A DNA stretch of 11,089 bases from Anaerolineae bacterium (GTDB lineage Bacteria; Chloroflexota; Anaerolineae; B4-G1; SLSP01). Within the stretch, counting starts at the first letter, position 1, and each line of letters opens with the position of its first letter. Position numbers and translations under genes: made by a program. Where the stretch lies: positions 1 to 11,089 of the forward strand of contig JAFGSL010000531.1 in NCBI GenBank assembly GCA_016934645.1. Reading direction: 5' to 3'. A model generated the notes under the pieces. The model did not search any database. It was not told the DNA's origin and worked only from the letters and a program-made list of their open reading frames with translations. Positions 6,186 through 11,089 of this stretch are shown here, piece after piece.

Positions 6186-6569
6186 ATGGAGCAGGACAAC
6201 AATGCAGGATCAGACGCAGCGAAGGTTTTAGTTCGTGAGTACTTCCACCGGTTACTCAATGAGAAAGACCTATCTGTATGCGACGAGATGCTTTCAAGCA
6301 ACTATCTAGACCACGACGCTCCTCCCGATACGCCTCCAGGGCCGAAAAGCACGAAAGAATTCGTCGCAGGATTTCTGGAAGAATACCCGGATATGCACAT
6401 CGACATTGAGGACATCCTCGAAGAGGGGAACGAAGTAGCGGTGCGCATCGTGTGGCGCGGGAATCACAGAGGGTCGGGAGAGCAATTTCATCAGATGGGG
6501 ATCATCATCTTGCGGCTCAATGAGAAAGGCCAGTTGGTTGAGCGCTGGTCCGCTTACAAGTCGCTTTAG
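6186..6569 (+). CDS. SnoaL-like (NTF2-fold) polyketide cyclase/ester cyclase family protein
   Basis: A 127-residue protein with the SnoaL pattern: an N-terminal helix with REYFHRLLNEKDLSVCDEML (17-36), then NYLDHDAPP (39-47). FVAGFLEEYPDMHIDIEDIL (59-78) matches the family's 'F...FPDlh..ied...egd.V..r....GtH.G'. GNEVAVRIVWRGNHRG (81-96) and the closing GQLVERWSAY (115-124) complete it. The fold is a cone-shaped alpha+beta barrel with a hydrophobic pocket. Family members include aldol cyclases, hydrolases, and many proteins of unknown role in soil bacteria. The His43/Asp44 positions are those where some members carry catalytic acid/base residues. It begins 85 bases after BtrH-like B with a modest AAAGGG-type ribosome site. 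Its ligand is unknown. Confidence 0.85.
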   Translation: MEQDNNAGSDAAKVLVREYFHRLLNEKDLSVCDEMLSSNYLDHDAPPDTPPGPKSTKEFVAGFLEEYPDMHIDIEDILEEGNEVAVRIVWRGNHRGSGEQFHQMGIIILRLNEKGQLVERWSAYKSL

Positions 6570-6598
6570 TAGAATTTGCATTTTTACCGGAGGACACT

Positions 6599-7624
6599 AT
6601 GGATCACGACGCAGTCATCCACTGGTTATTGGAGGAAGACAATCCACCGGTTCGCCTGTTGACCCTGACTTGCCTCCTCCATCGCCCGGAGACAGATGCT
6701 GAAGTGCAGTATGCGAAAGCGCAGTTGATGAATTACTCTGTCACCCAAGGTATCCTGGCGCACAGCGATGAGATTTGGGCATCCGGTCCGCGGGCGTTTT
6801 GGAGCTACAAAGGCAAGCACTGGAACACAGTCTACCTGGGGCACTTTATGGCCAACGGGCACGACCCGAGAATCGCGAAAGGCATACAACCGTTGCTTGA
6901 GCGTCCCTGGATTAGCAATCAGTGGCATTGTATGACGGCCTGTATGCTAACCGCGTTCCGGCGACTGGGTTACGGCAAATATCCTGTCGTTGTGGAAGGC
7001 ACAGAGGCACTGGCGCAGCGCGTACTAGATGATGTCGGTTTGACATGCCCGGGGATGAACACCAGCTTGATGCCACGCTGCTATATGGCGCTGCCCAAGT
7101 TATTATTCTGTTTTGGGGAAGTGCCTGTCGGGCAGCGTTCGGCGGCTGTGCAGGGAGCGCTTGACTGGATCGTGAAGCAATTGGTCGATCATCAGGTCTA
7201 CATCTATCTGCCTGGCAATGAAAAGGCGTGGGATGCCGCGCGTCCCCGGTCGAAGAAAAAGGCAGATGCCCCACCAGGGGAAACGCCGGATAGCTGGCGT
7301 GAAAAAATGAAAGCACGCTTCATCGCTGAGCATGGCCTAGGTGAGTTACAGCCCAAAGCTATCTGGACGCGTTTCGGATTTCCGTTGAATTACAACTCGG
7401 ATATTCTGGAAGCAATGTACGCCCTAGCGACAGTCGGTGCGCCGATGAGCGACAGGTTAGAGAAGCCTTTGCAGGTCATCCGCGACAAGCGCACCGCCGA
7501 TGGAGTATGGCTGCTCGAAAAGTCGCTGAATGGGCAGATGTGGGCAGATGTCGAAGTCAAAGGCCAACCGAGTAAGTGGATTACGTTGTTTGCGCGGATC
7601 GTTTTGGATCATCTTGCGCGTTAA
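6599..7624 (+). CDS. Alpha/alpha-toroid (prenyltransferase/terpene-cyclase-like) repeat protein
   Basis: A 341-residue all-helical protein. The opening HDAVIHWLLEEDNPPVRLLT (3-22) and the closing block GVWLLEKSLNGQMWADVEVK (302-321) followed by PSKWITLFAR are typical of a large bacterial family with an alpha/alpha toroid. FGFPLNYNSDILEAMYAL (259-276) is another hallmark. Homologues are often labelled 'nitrogen fixation protein NifH' or 'prenyltransferase', apparently by error, since no P-loop or nitrogenase motif is present here and no DDxD-type prenyl-diphosphate motif is seen. A basic, proline-rich segment (about 216-230) interrupts the helices. A clear CCGGAGG site lies 6 bases before the ATG. 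It sits 29 bases after the SnoaL-like gene. A related fragment occurs at the right edge of the window. Biochemical function is unknown. Confidence 0.75.
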   Translation: MDHDAVIHWLLEEDNPPVRLLTLTCLLHRPETDAEVQYAKAQLMNYSVTQGILAHSDEIWASGPRAFWSYKGKHWNTVYLGHFMANGHDPRIAKGIQPLLERPWISNQWHCMTACMLTAFRRLGYGKYPVVVEGTEALAQRVLDDVGLTCPGMNTSLMPRCYMALPKLLFCFGEVPVGQRSAAVQGALDWIVKQLVDHQVYIYLPGNEKAWDAARPRSKKKADAPPGETPDSWREKMKARFIAEHGLGELQPKAIWTRFGFPLNYNSDILEAMYALATVGAPMSDRLEKPLQVIRDKRTADGVWLLEKSLNGQMWADVEVKGQPSKWITLFARIVLDHLAR

Positions 7625-7638
7625 CAGAGGAGGATGAT

Positions 7639-8142
7639 ATGCCGTTCGCGAAAAAATTCCGCGCGATGATGGATTTCCCATTTCCCGGTGACACGGTTGA
7701 GGATTTCACCATTGAGAGTGTGGATCTTTGGGATGAACAAAGCAGTTCAGAAGGCCACATATACGGGGTACGAATGGTGTTGCATGGAGTTGGCGGAAAG
7801 CAAGGGATAAAGCGCGCGCTCAATGCTTTGTTTTCTCAGCATCCAGTGACCTTTTCGGGATATGGAAACCCCTATCAACTGTGGTTCAGAAAATCGGAGA
7901 TTGAAAGTCTCGGTGACAAGCGCTATGCGGTGAGTGTGAAGGGGGCCGGAGAACGCATATATCTTGAACCAGAATTGGTACGCTTTTTGCAATACCTCAA
8001 TAAGAACGATCACCTGACAACGCCCCCTGACTCAGCAATCCAAGAGACACTCGTCGAAGACTATTTGGAACAATACCGTGCTGAGATCGGGCTCCAGGTA
8101 GGACGTTATCGCAGAAAGTTAGCAAAAGCTACAAGAAACTGA
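7639..8142 (+). CDS. Hypothetical protein, 167 residues
   Basis: I do not recognise a named domain with confidence. The open frame extends upstream to 7576 but overlaps the preceding gene. The ATG at 7639, preceded by the excellent site AGAGGAGGATGAT, is clearly the start. The protein begins MPFAKKFRAMMDFPFPGDTV and has a mixed beta-rich N-terminal half with YGVRMVLHGVGGKQGIKRAL (46-65) and HPVTFSGYGNPYQLWF (71-86). It ends in a basic helical tail (RYRRKLAKATRN). There is no signal peptide, transmembrane segment or cysteine cluster; in fact I see no cysteine at all, unlike its downstream neighbours. It is 14 bases after the toroid gene, so probably co-transcribed. Confidence 0.8.
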   Translation: MPFAKKFRAMMDFPFPGDTVEDFTIESVDLWDEQSSSEGHIYGVRMVLHGVGGKQGIKRALNALFSQHPVTFSGYGNPYQLWFRKSEIESLGDKRYAVSVKGAGERIYLEPELVRFLQYLNKNDHLTTPPDSAIQETLVEDYLEQYRAEIGLQVGRYRRKLAKATRN

Positions 8143-8176
8143 ATTCATTAATCATGGGTGTGAGAGGAGAGAAACT

Positions 8177-8503
8177 ATGATTAGCCGTATCTGGCATGGA
8201 TGGACAACGCCTGCAAATGCAGATACATACGAGGCATTGCTCAAGGAAGAAATCTTCGTCGGTATCCAGAATCGGCACATCCGGGGCTTCAGAAGCATCC
8301 AATTACTGCGCCGCGACGTTGGATGTGAAGTGGAATTCGTCACGATTATGCTGTTCGATTCATTGGATGCCGTCCGCGAGTTTGCTGGGGAGGACTATGA
8401 AACCGCAGTGGTTCCTGATAAAGCGCAGGCCGTGCTTTCGCATTTCGATGTGCGCTCGCAGCATTATGAAGTCAAGGCCGAACGATGCGGAGAGAATGAC
8501 TGA
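8177..8503 (+). CDS. Antibiotic biosynthesis monooxygenase (ABM) domain protein
   Basis: A 108-residue dimeric alpha+beta-barrel (ferredoxin-like) protein. It begins MISRIWHGWTTPANADTYEA, the form seen in small stand-alone ABM proteins. It contains GFRSIQLLRRDVGCEVEFVT (37-56), a beta hairpin, and MLFDSLDAVREFAGEDYETA (58-77), the conserved 'F.s.dav..faG.dye.avv' helix. ABM enzymes oxidise aromatic polyketides without a cofactor or degrade haem, but most small ones like this are uncharacterised, and dye- or haem-binding roles cannot be told apart here. The AGGAGAG ribosome site precedes the ATG. The gene lies between the hypothetical gene and the DinB-like gene with 34- and 18-base gaps. Confidence 0.88.
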   Translation: MISRIWHGWTTPANADTYEALLKEEIFVGIQNRHIRGFRSIQLLRRDVGCEVEFVTIMLFDSLDAVREFAGEDYETAVVPDKAQAVLSHFDVRSQHYEVKAERCGEND

Positions 8504-8521
8504 ACCCGGGAGGTGCCGACA

Positions 8522-9001
8522 ATGACACAAATCATAGTCAAGGAAATACACAACAACTTTAAAAACACCATCGGCTTAATTCGCGACACGATCGATAACT
8601 TCGATGATGAGAAATGGTGCAAGGAATATACATGGTTCCAGGTTCCGGTACGTGTGGCGCGCCACACCATTGAATGCCTGGACTTCTACTTCAAAGAACT
8701 TGGCGCACCGTTCTCCTGGAACACGCGCTTTGAAAAACCCTACTGGGAAACGCCCAATGACCAACAGCCCTCGCAAGCCGACCTGGTCGCTTATCTGGAT
8801 GACCTGGAGGCGCGTATTGCGGGCATCTTCGCCGCAATGCAGGATGAGGAATTGGGGGAAATCTACGACAAAACTGCCGAGAAACCATGCTGCAAGATCG
8901 CGCACTATCTGTACGCGTTGCGACATACTGTGCATCACAACGGCTCCCTCGTCGCCCTGGCCGACATCCTGGACGTGCCATCAGGTGACTGGGATAAGTG
9001 A
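8522..9001 (+). CDS. DinB-like (YfiT/DUF664-type) four-helix-bundle protein
   Basis: A 159-residue protein with a DinB/YfiT-like four-helix pattern. The likely metal triad is His48 in VARHTIECLDFY, plus His135 and His139 in LRHTVHHNGSLVALAD. This matches the family spacing, with one His in helix 2 and HxxxH in the last helix. Family members bind Ni or Zn, and several act as thiol transferases (bacillithiol, mycothiol or glutathione dependent). It is unrelated to DNA polymerase IV, also called DinB. A GTG at 8513 is in frame, but the ATG at 8522, eight bases after GGGAGG, is the better start. The gene ends seven bases before the next start, suggesting coupled translation. The substrate is unknown. 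Confidence 0.75.
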   Translation: MTQIIVKEIHNNFKNTIGLIRDTIDNFDDEKWCKEYTWFQVPVRVARHTIECLDFYFKELGAPFSWNTRFEKPYWETPNDQQPSQADLVAYLDDLEARIAGIFAAMQDEELGEIYDKTAEKPCCKIAHYLYALRHTVHHNGSLVALADILDVPSGDWDK

Positions 9002-9008
9002 GCGCTGT

Positions 9009-9590
9009 ATGATTGAAGACAACGCCCCGGAGAAAAAGGCGGAAACCGTGCAACACAACAAGCTGTCGATGTTCCTCAAGGGCGACTATGAGACAGCGTT
9101 CTTGCACACTCCCATTCCTCGCGACACGCTGGACCCGCTTCGCTATGATCTCGTAGCCACCATTTCTGCCTACCAGCAAGAGTGGGAAGATTTAGTGAAC
9201 AAACTTCGCAATCAATGCGGCTTACAATGTTCGGGCTTCTGGACATATGGTGGCGTACCCGCCTGGAGTGTCAGCTTCGCGGCCAAGAGCAAGCCCCCCT
9301 TGGCGATCTTCACGCTGGGCTCAGACATTGTCTTCATCGAGTTCACCCTCCCGCTAGATGCCGCCGAATGCCTCATCCGTGCACGTAAGACCTACTCAGA
9401 TCCCATCCACGAACAAATTGAAGCGTTCCATTGCGTCAACTGTCCAAAGCAGTGCAAAGGCAGCAACCTGGCCAAAATCGATGACGTGTGGCTGTGCAGT
9501 GGGCGTGCGGAGGCACGCCGCATCTATACGACGCTGTCCGCGCCGGAGGATTTCGCATCAATACACGCGATGATTGACGCGACATGCTGA
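9009..9590 (+). CDS. DUF3788-like protein with C-terminal Cys4 putative zinc motif
   Basis: The open frame extends far upstream, but that part is an antisense-like shadow of the DinB-like gene. The ATG at 9009, seven bases after that gene's stop, gives 193 residues. The middle part (about 45-125) has the order seen in DUF3788-type proteins: a helix with YQQEWEDLVNKL (55-66), then FWTYGGVPAWSVSFAAKSKP (77-96), then hydrophobic strands LAIFTLGSDIVFIEFTL. That assignment is tentative. The C-terminal region has HCVNCPKQCKGS (141-152) and WLCSGR (161-166), i.e. Cys142, Cys145, Cys149 and Cys163, a likely zinc-binding knuckle. No strong ribosome site is present, so translation is probably coupled to the upstream gene. 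It precedes another Cys-rich protein. Function is unknown. Confidence 0.6.
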   Translation: MIEDNAPEKKAETVQHNKLSMFLKGDYETAFLHTPIPRDTLDPLRYDLVATISAYQQEWEDLVNKLRNQCGLQCSGFWTYGGVPAWSVSFAAKSKPPLAIFTLGSDIVFIEFTLPLDAAECLIRARKTYSDPIHEQIEAFHCVNCPKQCKGSNLAKIDDVWLCSGRAEARRIYTTLSAPEDFASIHAMIDATC

Positions 9591-9616
9591 TCCCAGACCA
9601 TTAAGAAGGAGATACT

Positions 9617-10090
9617 ATGGACGGAAAAATACTGGTTAGTTATTGCGGCGTGTATTGTGATTTGTGCGGGGCCCGAAACGACACGCCGACGCGGGCGCAG
9701 GCTCTGATCGCCACGCTAAAACAGGCTGAGATGGATCAATGGGAGTCGGGGATACCTGACTTCGATGCATTCTGGCGCTTTTTGAACGACCTTGCCGAGG
9801 TTCCTGAAGACAAATGCTGCCGCAGTGGCAAGTGTGGCGCACCCAATTGTGCGATCCGCAACTGCACAAGGGCGCGCGGGATCGGAGTCTGCGCGCTCTG
9901 TCCCGATTATCCATGCGACAAGATACAGACCTTCGCACAAAGCGAGCCGCTGCTGCTTCACGACAGAGAGCGGATCAAAAAAGTGGGCCTGGAGCAATGG
10001 ATTGAAGAGCAAGTCGCACGCAAGGAAGCCGGATTCGATTACGGGCGTGTGCGCTGCTTGCCGTGCATCGTTCCGATGGAGTTAGTATGA
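9617..10090 (+). CDS. DUF3795 family Cys-rich protein
   Basis: A 157-residue protein with 13 cysteines. The N-terminal SYCGVYCDLCGAR (8-20) gives Cys10, Cys14 and Cys17, the 'CG.yC..C' opening of DUF3795. A central cluster is Cys67, Cys68, Cys73, Cys78 and Cys83, followed by VCALCPDYPC (91-100), the family's 'C..C.dyPC' signature. A last pair is Cys147/Cys150. These spacings suggest bound zinc or an iron-sulfur cluster; which one cannot be told from sequence. There is no signal peptide, so it is probably cytoplasmic. AAGGAGATA lies just before the ATG. Its stop overlaps the start of the next gene in an ATGA, a sign of translational coupling. The role of the family is unknown. Confidence 0.87.
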   Translation: MDGKILVSYCGVYCDLCGARNDTPTRAQALIATLKQAEMDQWESGIPDFDAFWRFLNDLAEVPEDKCCRSGKCGAPNCAIRNCTRARGIGVCALCPDYPCDKIQTFAQSEPLLLHDRERIKKVGLEQWIEEQVARKEAGFDYGRVRCLPCIVPMELV

Positions 10091-10593
10091 TTACATTAGA
10101 AACCGACCGACTCATCATTCGCGACTTCCGCCCCGACGACTGGCAAGAACTCCTGGAACTGGCGATTCGCTATCAGGCCAGCGAATACGCCAAATACGAC
10201 CACCCGTGGCCCACGACGGAGGAAGAAGTCAGGGGGATGGCGGAGTGGCTGTCCGGCGAGGAAGGCTTCCGTGCCGTCTGTCTGAAATCGACGGGCAAAC
10301 TCATTGGGCTGCTCAACATTGACCGCAAGAAAGATGTTGAAGAGCGAGAACACGGTTTTGGCTACGTTTTTCATCCTGACTATCACAATCAAGGCTATGC
10401 CACGGAAGCCTGCCAAGCAGGAATATCGCAGATATTTGGGCCATGGAAGGCGGAGCGGATATGCACCGGTACACATCCGAACAACACGCCTTCCGTCAGA
10501 CTGTTGCGCAAATTGGGCTTCAGAGAAGTCGGGGAGGGTGAATTCGCGATTTCGCGTGAGGAATGGCTGGCGCTTGACCATCCAAGTCATTGA
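10087..10593 (+). CDS. GNAT family N-acetyltransferase (RimJ/RimL type)
   Basis: A 168-residue acetyltransferase using acetyl-CoA. The start MITLETDRLIIRDFRPDDWQ is the classic RimJ/RimL opening. HNQGYATEACQAG (100-112) is motif A, the pyrophosphate-binding loop, and NNTPSVRLLRKLGF (132-145) is the C-terminal motif. A GTG-initiated extension to 10063 is possible but would overlap the upstream gene. The ATG at 10087 forms an ATGA overlap with the DUF3795 stop and has GGAG seven bases upstream, so it is preferred. It is only distantly similar to the minus-strand acetyltransferase at the left end, so the two are not a recent duplication. The acceptor may be a ribosomal protein, another protein, or a small molecule; sequence does not decide. 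Confidence 0.92.
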   Translation: MITLETDRLIIRDFRPDDWQELLELAIRYQASEYAKYDHPWPTTEEEVRGMAEWLSGEEGFRAVCLKSTGKLIGLLNIDRKKDVEEREHGFGYVFHPDYHNQGYATEACQAGISQIFGPWKAERICTGTHPNNTPSVRLLRKLGFREVGEGEFAISREEWLALDHPSH

Positions 10594-10605
10594 TTAGAAA
10601 AATAT

Positions 10606-11089
10606 ATGAAGACAGAAGATTTGGCGCACTGGCTTTTCGAAAACGGCGGCCCGGCCATCCGCCACCGCATGGCGACGGAGCTGCTAGATGACGCCAGCGA
10701 GGTAAACACTGCACGCCTCGTCGCTAACCTGCTTGCCAGCCCGATGACGCGACTATGGCTTGAACGGCTGGGATCGCCGGATGGTGGCCTTCCCGCTTTC
10801 CATCATTCCAAGCCCCAGGCTTTTGAAAACGCGGCCTCGAAATTGTGCGATTTGGGATTGCGCGCCGGGATGGAGCCACTCGACATCCGCATGGCCTCCT
10901 TCCGCCAGTGGCTGGACGAGCAGGCGCAGGCCATAGAAAAGATTGCTGAGGTTGACTACACTGGCGTTGACACCAAAGAGGCCACCCAATCGGCACTAGA
11001 TAACGGCCTTCGCTGGTTTGAGGCGATGATCGTGGCAGCGCGGTTGGCGTGGATGAGCTATGCCGATGCCGCCATTCGCGTCTGCCTGT
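10606..11089 (+). CDS. Alpha/alpha-toroid-type (prenyltransferase-like) protein, 3'-truncated by the window
   Basis: An open frame from ATG at 10606 runs off the right edge with no stop (161 codons seen). It begins MKTEDLAHWLFENGGPAIRH, resembling the 'W.l..GGP.IRyR...EL' opening of a helical-repeat family. LVANLLASPMTRLWLERLG (38-56), SKPQAFENAASKLCDLGLRAG (68-88) and FRQWLDEQAQ (99-108) continue the helical pairs. It resembles in style, but is not closely identical to, the toroid protein at 6599-7624. The ribosome site is weak (an A-rich GATTAGAAAAAT). The start is 12 bases after the acetyltransferase stop, so it belongs to the same run. Function is unknown, and the C-terminal half is needed for a firm call. 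Confidence 0.65.
   Translation, partial: MKTEDLAHWLFENGGPAIRHRMATELLDDASEVNTARLVANLLASPMTRLWLERLGSPDGGLPAFHHSKPQAFENAASKLCDLGLRAGMEPLDIRMASFRQWLDEQAQAIEKIAEVDYTGVDTKEATQSALDNGLRWFEAMIVAARLAWMSYADAAIRVCL

Noticed and set aside
6599..7624. Nitrogenase iron protein (NifH), the label often carried by relatives of the toroid protein
   Set aside because: There is no P-loop, no Fe-S cysteine pattern and the protein is all-helical; the label appears to be propagated error.
7576..7638. Upstream start for the 167-residue hypothetical protein
   Set aside because: It overlaps the end of the toroid gene, while the ATG at 7639 has a near-perfect ribosome site.
8522..9001. Reading the DinB-like gene as DNA polymerase IV and so as proof that the run is SOS-controlled
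   Set aside because: The protein is a small four-helix DinB/YfiT-type protein; the shared name is historical and says nothing about translesion synthesis.
8604..9008. N-terminal extension of the DUF3788-like gene by 135 codons
   Set aside because: It lies entirely inside the DinB-like gene in another frame, and its translation is rich in Arg, Ser, Thr and Trp with no protein-family character, typical of a shadow frame.
4112..11089. Integron cassette array or CRISPR array
   Set aside because: Gaps between genes contain no attC-like repeated imperfect palindromes and no regularly spaced direct repeats, and there is no integrase or cas gene.

Overview
The window looks like an accessory stretch of a bacterial chromosome of moderate GC content, most likely a Chloroflexota (Anaerolineae-like) or related soil/sediment lineage. 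That assignment is inference. It rests on the family mix (BtrH-like proteins, alpha/alpha-toroid proteins often mislabelled NifH, DUF3795, ABM, SnoaL, DinB-like, RimJ/RimL-type GNAT), strong GGAGG ribosome sites, and intergenic palindromic elements of a type I associate with such genomes. No marker gene fixes the taxonomy. There is no rRNA, tRNA, CRISPR array, transposase, integrase or phage gene.

Left part, minus strand (1-2722): a compact operon transcribed right to left. It encodes a cytoplasmic prolyl oligopeptidase with an intact Ser/Asp/His triad, then a RimJ/RimL-type N-acetyltransferase, then the first 26 residues of what looks like a malate/L-lactate dehydrogenase (Ldh2 family) cut by the window edge. 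Gaps are 6-12 bases.

Centre (2723-3256): a 534-base divergent intergenic region with no credible gene but much secondary structure. It holds a near-perfect 14-bp inverted repeat just upstream of the peptidase. Next is a 128-bp element bounded by 17-bp imperfect inverted repeats and filled with three hairpins, two of which have complementary loops. Further hairpins and short direct repeats lead up to the next gene.

Right part, plus strand (3257-end): an aspartate/glutamate racemase-family gene, then a textbook sigma-70 promoter (TTGACA, 18 bp, TATAAT) overlapped at its expected start site by the palindrome TAGAACATAAGTTCTA, which contains the Gram-positive SOS-box core GAAC-N4-GTTC. Downstream are eleven consecutive plus-strand genes with short gaps or overlaps (the longest gap is 85 bases): two tandem BtrH-like papain-fold paralogues, a SnoaL-like protein, an alpha/alpha-toroid protein, a hypothetical protein, an ABM-domain protein, a DinB-like protein, a protein with a C-terminal Cys4 motif, a DUF3795 Cys-rich protein, a second GNAT, and a second toroid-type protein running off the end.

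The most notable system candidate is this long plus-strand run with its own strong, apparently repressible promoter. Its first two genes are BtrH-like paralogues, one retaining a candidate nucleophilic Cys/His pair and the other lacking it. The other families (acyl transfer, small-molecule binding, metal binding) would fit modification or detoxification of a small molecule, but no substrate can be read from the sequence.
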